NCBI GenBank assembly: GCA_949361645.1
Contig: OX442429.1
Coordinates: forward strand, 6,832,290 to 6,896,289
Origin: Spongilla lacustris
Taxonomy: Eukaryota > Porifera > Demospongiae > Spongillida > Spongillidae
DNA: 64,000 bases
Direction: 5' to 3'
A program made the translations under genes and the position numbers. The number at the start of each line of letters is the position of its first letter. The first letter of the stretch is position 1. This document shows, in pieces, positions 1 through 11,049 of this stretch. The notes under the pieces were generated by a model. It saw nothing but the letters and a program-made list of their open reading frames with translations, was not told where the DNA came from and ran no database searches.

Positions 1-6
1 ACCGAG

Positions 7-91
7 TAGCCTCGTCCCCAGGCCGTCAATTTAAGTTTATAGACGTCTTTTTTCCTAAACTTAAATTGACGGCCTGGGGACGAGGCTACGG
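7..91. repeat. Hairpin element with ~35-bp inverted arms
   Basis: The left arm starts TAGCCTCGTCCCCAGGC and its reverse complement ends at about 91 with GGACGAGGCTA. A spacer of about 15 bases separates the arms. The outer sequence resembles the TAGTCTCGTNCCCAGAC hairpin family found elsewhere in the window, so it may be a diverged member. Confidence 0.6.
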
Positions 92-1523
92 ACCGAGTTA
101 CTGAGTAATACATCGAGGCCGTAGGCAAATTATGTATAAAACCATGAAGCTATTTATATTGCACACAAAAAATTAATTAAATTTAATAGTAAACGCGAAA
201 GTGTGACTAAGCTAGTATGTGCATTTTTTAAAAGTATTTCAAAAGTTCTGCATGGACTAAGACTGCGCTACCCCAACTCATATCGCCAGCAATTAGATGC
301 CAGTTCCTGTCAGCTCTAAGATGCTGCGGGGTCTGTTGCAATCCCAGAAACACACAGCAATGGTGTGCACTGGTACATGTACTTGCACAACAGCCTACCT
401 TATGTAGGTACGGGCATATTTCACGTACGAGTACCGAAAAATTGGTGATCCAATTTTAGGTAAAAATTGTGACGCGGGTTGCTAATTGTTGAGGTACATC
501 ATATTCGAGTGAAGGCTGGTTTGTGTTTGTTTGATCGCTGTTGTGGACTGTTTCTGGATTTATCGGTATGTCCTTACATTGTCTATGCTGTGATACATCT
601 CTTGTTTATTCGCAACGTTTTGTTCAATATTTCTGGCGCGTAGAAAAAAAATGTACATGTATATGGACAGTCGATCTGTATGCCATGCGCCACCATGCAG
701 TTCACATATGGCAACAAGAAGAATTTGTACTGCTTTGCCTGAGGAGAAGGTTAAAAATTGAAATGCTCTATATCCCCATTCTTTAATTTCCTCCATTCAT
801 GCATGGCTGAGAAGTGGTTCTACATGTCCACGAGACGTCTTATAGACCTTAAGTGAATTTATTCAAGCATGCATGCAGGCAGTACATTTACAGTCGCCCG
901 GTTAGTCAGTATTATATAATCATAATTATATAATAATTATGTATAATTATATATTTGCCTTCAATATAATTTGCAGAAGAGACTACATGTAGCATACAAA
1001 CTATATACTACCCCCCCCCCCCCCCCCCCCCCCCCCCTTCCATTTTTCAGTGAGAGAAGCCCCCGTTTCCGCATTAATTACGTCTTGTGCACTTTTTTAA
1101 AATTGCTGTGGCGGCGCTGCGCATGCTACATGCAGCAATTAACCGGCCCTCTTATACTTAAGGCTCGTGTGCCCATGGGAAACGGGCAATTTAATTTGCT
1201 ATGCAATGTGTGACTACAACACCTTTGGAAGCAGTTAGACTGCCTGAAACAAGGCATAAAAGAGTTTGCAAATCTTTTGAGCATCGACATCGTCTAACCA
1301 GTCTCGTACCCAGACCCTGATTCCCACCATACCACCTCTCACCCGTATTAATGTTATCATTATGAGATTGGAGCGAACAGCTCTTTGTTTTGCCGCAATG
1401 AGTGTAGCAAGCCATGCAGGAGATGAAAACCGCAGACTCACCCCCCCCCCCCCCCCCCCCACCCAACCCAATGTTAGCTATGCACCTTTGTAACGTTTTT
1501 ACCCCTTGGGCGCTACGTTGTTG

Positions 1524-1643
1524 TAGTCTCGTACCCAGACCCTGATTCCCACAGCTGCGGATGGATTACATCACCGCTACGTGAAAGTAGCGGTGATGTA
1601 ATCCATCCGCAGCTGTGGGAATCAGGGTCTGGGCACGAGACTA
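1524..1643. mobile_element. Hairpin MITE with 57-bp arms and target duplication
   Basis: Arms at 1524-1580 and 1587-1643 are almost perfect reverse complements, separated by six bases. The ends read TAGTCTCGTACCCAGAC. The 9-bp sequence ACGTTGTTG lies directly outside both ends, as expected for a target-site duplication after transposition. There is no coding capacity. The superfamily is not assigned. Confidence 0.8.
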
Positions 1644-2554
1644 ACGTTGTTGCTTCTGGAGCACTATATGGCGGCGACGGCTCTGCCAGTGAAAGACATC
1701 GCAAGCAAAGGTACCCAGCCTTAAAGCCTAAAGGTTTTATTTAAAATTTATTACTGAGAGAAATATCTATGATGCAACTTACCCACGAACTTCACAAAGT
1801 GAGTACGTTAAAAGCTGAATTTGTATAGCCTCCACCTCTACGTAGCGATGCGGGCCGATATGGCTCACTACACACGCGTGACACAGATATGCCACGCTTG
1901 ACTAGTCGTATGTATTAAATAATCAGACCCGGTCTGGAGCGCATTTCCTATTTATCAGGTATTTCAGTTCAAGGCAACGTTGTACTGCATGTACATTGCA
2001 AGCCGCACTGTTTTCTATTTTGGTGATTACAATGTGTCAAAACAGGTCATAGATATGAACACAAAAAAATACCATGGCGTTTTGTAGCACTGTAACAAAT
2101 ATGATACTACCAGTAAAGGGACTGACTGCTCGCTACAAATATACAACTGAGGTATTATACATCTCTTCCAAGCAGACCATCCCATGAGCAAGAGAGATAG
2201 CTGAGGGAACTCACTTTTCATTTAGGTGGTACAACTATGCAGGTAAGCTCCAGATTTTACCGCCACGTGCCACAAAAATGATCTTTCATCCATGCATGCA
2301 CAGGTCACAAAGAAACTATGGAAACAGCTTTATTGTGACGACCCCATCAGTCTGGAGAACACATGCATGCACAATGACATTGCCACAGTTTTCCTGGAAC
2401 GCATCAGTTTACAAGAAAATGATGCTTCCGCATTACCGATTTGCATAGTGATAATACCGTGAATATCTCCTTATTGATTTCTTGGCCCCAACATTGTTGA
2501 CATAACGTAACTAGATATAACATTTCACGAATTTTCACCATCTGCTATACGTAC

Positions 2555-2816
2555 AAGGGCGGACGCAGGGGGGGGGGTCCGGGGGGTCCGGACCCCCCCC
2601 CCCCCCCCGAACTGTATATGAATATAATTAATGTATATTAGCGTACTACACGTGTCAATACACGTAGCGTACATACAATCCCCCTGTATATACAATCTGT
2701 GGAAAAATAGGAATGCACACCACAAAAATTTTCGCGCGCTTCGCGCGCACCCCTCCCCCTCATCAATTATTCATGTCGGACCCCCCCCCTCGCCAAATTC
2801 CTGCATCCGCCCCTGA
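2555..2816. mobile_element. hAT-like MITE with poly-C interior
   Basis: The ends are inverted copies of a GGGCGGACGCAGG / CCTGCATCCGCCCCTG type, close to the AGGGGCGGATCCAGG termini known from many hAT elements. Flanking ACGTACA on the left and ACGTACAT on the right look like a 7-8 bp target duplication. The interior is mostly poly-G/poly-C and short unique sequence with no transposase. Confidence 0.6.
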
Positions 2817-2980
2817 CGTACATGTAATACATAAATAATTGCCACTAATTTGAGATCAAAATAACTAGTTTACTAATCACGTTTGTCCCCAGCACACTCG
2901 AATTAGTGATATCTCATACTATTATAAGATCCAGGAACATACTGAGGCAATACCTTAATATCCAGCTGCAGGGACATATA

Positions 2981-3040
2981 TAATTACACCTCAGTATCTC
3001 AGTATCTTGATCAAGATACTGAGATACTGAGGTGTAATTA
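2981..3040. repeat. 60-bp perfect palindrome
   Basis: The 30 bases ending at 3010 (…CAGTATCTTGA) are followed with no spacer by their exact reverse complement, ending at 3040. It lies just beyond the 3' end of the MALT1-like gene. It could fold as a cruciform or as a hairpin in RNA; no function is visible. Confidence 0.9.
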
Positions 3041-3112
3041 TTAAAACATTGATCACACAACTGTTGTAAAACAAAGCAATAAGGTATCTGTTCAACATGA
3101 CACAACACATTA

Positions 3113-6100
3113 TTATACAAGAGATCCAAACAACACTTTGCTCTTAAACTCATGAATAACTTTCACTGTTTTGGTGGTACTGTCTTGTGTGACTGTCACA
3201 GCCAAACACAGCTTTAAAGGGTCCTGCAAAACATAAAATAAAGGGGTGGGGCCAAGAACACAATTAGCTTACTTTAACCCTTTGAATTCCTTTTATCTTG
3301 AATTTACTGCTTGTGCTATAACAAATATCAACACCTTGAGAACACTATGATTTTTTAAAAGCAATACAAAAGTCTAATGCAAAGGACACTATTGACACTT
3401 CACATACTAAGAAATTTTCATCCACAGAAAAACTGATGTGACAATTGCTTGGCAACGGGCAAACCTCAACTGTGACATTCAGAATGTTCCTAAATTCGGC
3501 TGAAAATTTAAGGCAAAGTTGGAATAGCGACGTTGGATGCCCAAGGTCAACATTCAGAACTGCAGCCTCAGGAACACCTGTAATATCACTTGGCATGTTA
3601 CTAGTATGAGGGGATATGGCCATATCTCACTATTGGCCTGATCCCAGAGCAAATCACTGTGCTTCATGGCATCTTCACTTTCAAACATGATTGGATCATG
3701 AAGTGTGATGTCCTTATGCAGAACTCCACCTGACATGGTAGGCAACTGAGGGTGGTCTTTATCATTCTTCATGACTGGAATTACATACAAATGTAGTAAA
3801 TAAACACAATAGGCCTACAGTGACAGACTTGCTGCAATAAAAAATGGCAGTAGAGAATTAAGAAATAGGCATCAGATTAAGTGTTGTCAGAAGTGCACCA
3901 TCATCGAAGCCTAAATTGCTTCTCCATTTTGTGCATGAGCCTCTTACACACAAGCTTCAGCTCTGACAGTGGTAAAAGCCAGTCTAGCCCTTACATACAT
4001 TGTAGGTACATGTAACTAAATAGGATTTTCCCACTTCGATGAAACAGTAATGGCCATGTTTTTGTAGGAGAATGCTCAACCAAACGAAATCCATTTTATA
4101 TAACCACATAGCAAAAAAATTAATGCTTACTTTCTTGTATCTCAGGGCAGAGTTCATGAAATCTAAATCTGTTCTTCTTATTAATACACTCAACAAGTGC
4201 ATCGTTGAATGTATGCATATATGCAAAATGACCTTCAAGGCTGTAGGGAACTGACTACATAAACGTTACTACAAATAATGATATGATCTCACCAAGCTGA
4301 GATTTCGTAAAGATTTTGAGATTTGACAAATTGTGAAGTTGTGTTCCTTGGAGGCTGGATATTATCAGTGCTAGATATAAGATGTTAATTACACCAAGGC
4401 TTTCATCTGGGGTGCTTATAAGCTACATCAGAATCAATCAGATTAGTGGGTCAGTGACTTGACATGGAACTATACAATTCTCTAAATACAAAACACATCT
4501 CCACTATAATATTATTATAATATTATCCTAATTATACATATACATGTATATGGCTTACCACACAGCACAACAGTCAAGAAGGCTTAGTCCTGTTGCAGGC
4601 GTTTCCTGCATATTGTACTTAATGTTTTTTGCTGATATATTACTGTCGCACTTCAAAGGATCTCTGGCGGCATCTATTGGCATAAGATATGTGATGTCAT
4701 TGCAACTAAAGCCATGTCCTGAGAAGTAGAACACAGCATAGACTCCAGCTTTTAGGAAGCCGTAGAAATGACCCAGAGCTTTTATCATCTCATCATATGT
4801 CAAGTCCAGGAGAGAAATGACTTTGAACCTCAAGCTAGTCAGAGCTCCTTGCAGATTTCTAATATCACATTCAACATTCTTTAATTCTGGCATTTTTTTA
4901 TAATGCCCATTTCCAATCAGGAGGGCCACCTTCTCCTGAGCTGAAGAAGGAAAAGGAGCAGTGAAGCCAAAGATATGACCTCTCAACAAGTACATGAGTA
5001 TCCAGGTGTTCGCTCCTTAGTGCATCAATATTTGGAACTGCAATCTCATTCCTAACTAAATTACATGATACTCAAGTATCTCCCTTCCCCCTCCATAAAA
5101 CCCCACTTACCATAATGTAGTTCCTCAGGCTTAATTTCAACACGAGCTGTGTCAGACAAGGCCACTGCTCCTCCCTCTACTGTTCTCACAAGGCAGTAGT
5201 ATGACCCAAAGTCACTCAGTTTTGCTGACATTCTATAAATGGACAAGAATGAAAAGGTTAATGTGCCAATGGCTGCAGACAATACCTTTTTAATTCACTC
5301 TTCTGTTCATTAGGGAGAAAACGTCCATCCTTATACCACTGGTAGGTGACATCACCTTTGGATGCAGTAGCCTTGCATATCAAGCTAAAGGACTTATTTG
5401 GCTCAATTGCCCAACCACAAGGCTGCTTGGTAATGCAGATCACTGGGAGTTTTATATCTGGAGGACAAGAAGCCATGATGGTGATAGGATTGACATTAAC
5501 TTTCACTCACCATCAGTGTTGCCAGGTAACTTAGCTCCCACATAAACTGTATCTGAAGTTATTAAACCACCATTTGCTTGGCACTTGTAATACCCAGGAT
5601 GTTTGTCTGTAAGGCTTTCAATGACAAGTACTTCACCTGAGCCAAAGCACATTTTAAATGGGCCTTCTTTGTTGACAGACTTCAGCCAGTCATATGTGAT
5701 GTCTTCAGCTGGTGATGTGATGTTTTCTGCATGGCACCACAGAATAACACGCTCTCCGACATATCCATTAACATTTTGTGGCTGGATTGTAAAGCACACT
5801 ACAAAACACAGCAAATAGAAATATAATTGTTCCACACCATTAGTTTCCATGGATACTCACATGAAACAACAGTGATTGTAGCTTGCTTTGACTTGATGAA
5901 CACTTTATCCTTGACTTTTAGTGACACTCGACAATCACATTTGATATAATTGCCATGACGCCCTGCCTTAAATTGACATGATGGTCCACAACCAACTGGA
6001 TGTAAAGGTTTACATTATGTTGGTCCAACAAGACATGCACACACCTTTCTTGTCACCCTTGAACCACTCATACATGAGCTCCCTCCCAGCTTTGTTCTTG

Positions 6101-9100
6101 GCCTCACATGACAAGATGATGGTATCATTTACCCTGACTTGTACATCCTCAGGATGCCTTGTGATCTCAATGTAATCTGCTTCCTCTGTGGTAGAAGAAA
6201 ACATTACATCACCAGTATCTCAGTGCTAAGTGAACAATTAATTTCTCATGGTAGTAGTGACTAAATTTAGGTGGTTGGAAAAGGGTAACATCTGCACAAT
6301 CAACCAAATCATAAAAGTCACTGCAAACAGTACACCAATAAAATATTTGCTTCAAGGCTGTACCAACAGGTAAGCCCAATGGCATTAAAATTCCTTTTAT
6401 TTGGGGAGAGTAAAAATCCTAAGCATTTTTGCTAGGTGTTCTTTATGGAAGTATGCACTGCTGACTATCAGGTACTGGATTCAGTACAATCAGCTCTACA
6501 TGACAATGCACTTCTTTTGCCTGTCCTAAAAAGTTGCAGTGGAAGTTTGTAAAACCTTCAGGATAGGCAAAAGATTGCAAGGACTCCATGATAGGCAGTC
6601 AGAACTTCAAAATGAACATTGCCCATAGGTTGTTTGCATCAAGGATTATTAACATTACATGGATTGGAAACCCGCATTGAACTCACGTATAAAATTTTGT
6701 CACTATCCTGGTTTCGCCTCGTACCCCGACCAAGAGACAAAACTAAGCGAAGTTTGTACTTGCTGTACTAAGCTTTTGTGTGTTTTTAGTACAGATATGT
6801 AACAACAGTGTCCTTTATATAGTTTTTACCTTGTTTGCTACGATTGAAATCATTATTTGGCACGTGGCGCCTCTGTGTGCTGGCTAGTTTCCGTATCGAT
6901 GGGCCAATTTTTATCGCTACAACGTTGCCATGTAGCCCATGGAGGTTTATGGGCCGAGTTCGTCTCTCAGGTCTTAGAGGCATTGCGTTTTGGAGATAAT
7001 AACCATTTTTTCGCGAAAAAGAGCTAGTTTTGTGGGCAGGCTTGTCGGGTCCAGCAAGGGATGGTGCTTTAAATAAGCGATTCATGACATTCTACACAGT
7101 CATTTATAAGCCGAGATTATAAATTTGTAGGGCAGTAGCCTTTGTTTAGTGGTATATAGCATCCCTAGTGTATGCGTGTTTCTTTATCTCTAACGGGCAC
7201 TTTATATAAAACTTAACAACTATAGATCGTACCTAAAGTGAAAACAAGAGTACAAAGAAATCTCAGACAAAACTCTGGTGTTAGTGGCGTACACTCCTGT
7301 GTGCCTCTGTCTTTACCGTTGGTCTCATCAAGCTATGGAGGATAGCGACACAAATTTTTGCGGGTTTCCAATCCATGTAATGTTAACAATCCTTGTTTGC
7401 ATGCACACAGAAAATCCAAGAAAAAAATCTTGACAAGGAAGTGACCAGCAACTCTACATGTATGACTCAACAACATTGACATATTGACAAATTAAATTCA
7501 ATGCCATTTGTTGCCATGTTAACAAATAGATCACTTTGAGGCTTTAACAGTTATTCTAGCCACCACATCAAGTTCTATCATTCAAGGCACCTATGCATGT
7601 ACATGGTACATGTAACCTTTTTGTTGAAGGATACAATGAATGCAATTATAGATGACATCAACACCTACAAGGTAGTTCTAAAGGATTACTAGTATATGGG
7701 TCGTGTACATGTCTATTATATATGTATGAATGCACATGGTATTTCATCCTATTTAAAGTCCCAATCACTCTCCTTTCGTGTTTTCACGCCACAGTATCAG
7801 AATGGCATGTGGTGAATGCAATGAAGATGCACATACTGATAGCACTGCTGTATCTGAACTGACAGAAAAAGATATAGCCATTCCATAGTCACACGGTGCC
7901 ATTTATGTAAGTGAGACCATGAAACGTGCTTATACAGCCTTGAAGTTTGGGCAGCTTTCTAGATGATTAAAATTATTCCAAGCTATAGAATGTGTGCATC
8001 ATTGGCTTCTATGTTTTAATGATTTTAATTTTCACTGCAATCAATGGTTGTTATAACAGATGTACTCATTATCCTGAATTCAGAATTTTACCGATCCTGA
8101 ATTCAGGATCGTTTCATGCAGATTAAAGATTAAACAAATACACATAATTGCATTCACAAAACAAATTGCATTTCAGGAAAAGCAATAGTCTCATGTGTGC
8201 GCTAAATGCACGTTTGTTCAAGTTATGTACGAGCACTAATACTGTATTTGCCTCCACCGAAAAAATGGTTGTAAAGTTGTTTAAACAAGCGCATCTTCAT
8301 AAAAACTACATACCGTTTTCAAAGCCATGTTGGAGTACCAGTTATTTTCTAACATATGTAGAGGTCCTCATAGTTACAGAGATATGCTGATTTAAAGACA
8401 ATCTTATGGGGTGGAGAAGGGATTTACATGTAGCTTGGTGTCAAAAACAGATGAAATAAGAGTTAACCATGGCATTATTGAACTAGCACTATCACCATTA
8501 ACCATTCCACCTCAAACACCACACTTACCTAGCTGCACATTTATGTCCACACATTCAGAGTATGTCTTTGCTTCACCACAGGAGACCACACAATAGTACT
8601 TCCCTTCATCCTCACAGGTTACCTGAGGTATCCTCACATAGCCACTGTTCTCTGAAGGGAGTAGCTTTCCACCCTTATACCACTGATAGGTAACCATCTG
8701 GCCAGGTGGTCCTTTGGCCCTACAAGATAACATGGCTTCTGAGCCCCATTGGACATTCAATGATTGGGGCTGAGTAGTGATGGCTAGTGGCGAAGTTACC
8801 ATAACTGGAAGAGGACTAGTTTCTGAAAACAAAAAGGATACACATAAGGTCTGTGATAATGCAAAATGGCACCTAAATGCATTGCATGATGCTATAAATA
8901 TTTTCACCAATGCCGCTAAAGTCTGCAAGTTCAGTTATACCTCAGCTGCAAGCACATTTAGACATTATAGCTGTGGGCCAGCCACAACACATTATCAGCA
9001 CTGTACCTTGTATAGGGGCTGCAGGGGGTGGTGTTACAGTGACCTGAACAGTTCTTGAGAACACAAATGCCCTCTTGGGGTCAGTCAGGTTCAAATTATG

Positions 9101-11049
9101 TACGAGCACTAATACTGTATTTGCCTCCACCAAAAAAATGGCTGTAAAGTTGTTTAAACGAGCGCATCTCCACAATCAAGAACACTGCTACATACCGTCA
9201 TATTGGAATATCAGTTATTTTCTAACATATTTAGAAGTGGTCCTCATGGTTACAGAGATATGCTCGTTTAAAGACAATTTTATGGGGGGCGGAGAAGGGA
9301 TTTACTTGGTGTCAAAAACAGATGAAATAATCTTTATACTGATAGAGTTATCCAAAACGTTCCCAACACTTTATGTTGTAGGAAAGTACTTATACTACAG
9401 TATTGTGTACTGTTATTTAACCATCTCTTCATATGTTTGAAGCCTAAATAAAACAAGGGGCATACCCATTATACAGGTATACCCCTGGTTATACCCCTTA
9501 TATAATGGGGGTATGCCAAGTATGGATCTAGCACTATCACCATTAACCATTCCATCTCAAACACCACACTTACCTAGCTTCACACTTATGTCCACATATT
9601 TAGAGTATGCCTTTGCTTCACCACAGGAGACCACACAGTTATACTTCCCTTCATCCTCACAGGTCACCTGAGGTATCCTCAGATCTCCACTGGTGTCTGA
9701 AGGGAGTGGCTTTCCACCCTTATACCACTGATAAGTAACCATCTGGTCAGGTGGTCCATCAGCCCTACAAGATAACACTGCTTCTGAGCCACATTGGACA
9801 TTCAATGATTGGGGCTGAGTAGTGATGGCTGGTGGTACTGGAAGAGGACTAGTTTCTAAAAATAAAAAGGATACCATGAATTGCTGGAGGAGACACATAA
9901 GGTCTGTGATAATGCAAAATGACGTCTAAATGCATTGCATGATGCTATAAATATTTTTCACCAATGCTAAAGTCTGCAAGTTCAGTTATACCTCAGCTAC
10001 AAGCACATTTAGACATTATAGCTGTGGGCCAGCCACAACACATTATCAGCACTGTACCTTGTATAGGGGCTGCAGGGGGCGGTGTGACGGTGACCTGAAC
10101 AGTTCTTGAGAACACAAACGCCCTCTTGGGGTCAGCGATGCAGGGATTTCTGACCCTACAGGTATACTGACCAGCGTGACTTTCATGCACTTTTGGCACT
10201 TGGTACGTATCAGTGTTGGAGTTGGGTAGAGCCTGTAGCTCGTTGAACCACTGGTACTGAGGTCTTGAATACGAGCACTCCACCTTGCAGACGAGCTTCA
10301 GCTGACCCCCAGCTTCTACCTCACAGTCCTCTGGCTCTGTCACTATGATGGGTGACTGTGCTGTAATAATAGGATGTAATCAATATAGCCATGGTAACCA
10401 TATCACCATATATTCCCCATCATATCACCATGGGAACCTAAAGGTTACATCAGGGGTGATATGGTATCCTGGACTTGTTTATCTCACAACACACACACAC
10501 ACACACACACATACACACACACACACACACACACGCACTAGTTGTGCAGTCTATTTAGTATTATCATATATCGCTGAGCACGCATACAGCACACAATACA
10601 TGTACTCTGTAAGCATAAGTCAAGTCCCTCTTGACACATAGCGCGCTTCAAACAACCCCCATAGCCCGATATGTCGTACAAAACTTACTTCCTTCTTTTA
10701 AAACTTTGAGTGCATCGCGACAGTTCACATCCTTATGTCCAAGACAAGAGCGAAAAAGGTCCAACTCAAGTCCACGATTTGGATTTTTCAAGGTTTCAAG
10801 CAACTTTTTGGAGGGACTTTTTAACTCCCAAGCTTCTTTTTCTAGATCTCTAATGTAAGATTTATCCAACAAATTGACATGCTTTTTGTCAACTTTGGCT
10901 AGCCGCTTTATCAGTCTTCTCCAGTATTCGTCCGAAAGTGAGTCGGTCCCATCTCTGTCAACAACAGACTCATAAGATGGACCTTGATCAAGGTACGCTG
11001 CTATTTCATCTAGCTGTTCTTCAGGAATATCCCTAAGAAAGCTAGACAT
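3113..11049 (-). CDS. MALT1: MALT1-like paracaspase (death domain, six Ig, caspase-like, C-terminal Ig)
   Basis: Known MALT1 is a cytosolic arginine-directed protease and scaffold in CARD-BCL10-MALT1 signalling. Exons on the minus strand, all with canonical borders and consistent phase: 11049-10689 (death domain, starts MSSFLRDIPEEQ), 10360-10058, 9855-9574 and 8822-8529 (one Ig each), 6185-6045 plus 5995-5861 (Ig), 5798-5511 (Ig), 5457-5286 plus 5232-5111 (Ig), 4940-4559 (caspase-like core), 4370-4293, 4240-4131, 3774-3631, and 3577 to about 3400. A last exon from about 3215 ends at the 3113 stop. The core reads KVALLIGNGHYKK, then FYFSGHG with the catalytic His and LSLLDCC with the catalytic Cys, as in MALT1. 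Ig exons carry the WYK and GxYxC motifs and are mostly phase 1-1. Human MALT1 has two Ig domains before the protease; here I count six. The penultimate donor near 3390 is unresolved. Estimated length is about 1,000 residues. Confidence 0.9.
6640..7400. mobile_element. TIR element inside a MALT1-like intron
   Basis: The sequence CAAGGATTATTAACATTACA at about 6643 recurs in inverted form near 7395, and similarity runs for roughly 60 bp inward at each end (both arms contain ATTGGAAACCCGCA and a CTATCCT motif). The intervening 0.65 kb has a 99-codon minus-strand frame (6786-7085) that I do not recognise. It is probably a non-autonomous DNA transposon. Confidence 0.7.
8217..10135. repeat. Tandem segmental duplication of Ig exons
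   Basis: Copy 1 (about 8217-9090) and copy 2 (about 9095-10135) share intron and exon sequence. TATGTACGAGCACTAATACT occurs in both, and the Ig exons 8822-8529 and 9855-9574 encode near-identical domains. At about 9090 the sequence switches from copy-2-like Ig exon to copy-1 left-end sequence, which marks the junction. Copy 2 carries an extra piece near 9435-9530, itself with inverted GGGGCATACCC/GGGTATGCC ends. Confidence 0.85.
9008..9092 (-). pseudogene. Truncated copy of the first Ig exon
   Basis: This matches the 3' part of exon 10360-10058 (residues DPKRAFVFSRTVQVTV and the donor after PIQ) but stops at the duplication junction, so it lacks its acceptor and the N-terminal half of the Ig domain. 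It is probably skipped. Splicing 9574 to 8822 directly keeps the frame. Confidence 0.75.
10491..10533. repeat. CA microsatellite in MALT1-like intron 1
   Basis: A run of AC dinucleotides with one T interruption lies in the intron between the death-domain exon and the first Ig exon. Confidence 0.9.

Larger units (their letters stand above)
1..3112. other. Intergenic left flank
   Basis: I recognise no protein gene here. Short open frames such as those near 541-796 and 2027-2221 show no domain, no splice context and no compositional difference from their surroundings. The stretch holds poly-C tracts (about 1011-1037 and 1441-1460), hairpin MITEs, a hAT-like element and a perfect palindrome, listed separately. 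Confidence 0.6.

Noticed and set aside
541..796. Overlapping open frames of about 80 codons on both strands
   Set aside because: There is no motif, no intron signals and no neighbour evidence; they look like chance frames.
6786..7085. 99-codon minus-strand frame
   Set aside because: It lies inside a TIR element within an intron, shows no recognisable domain and has no splice context.
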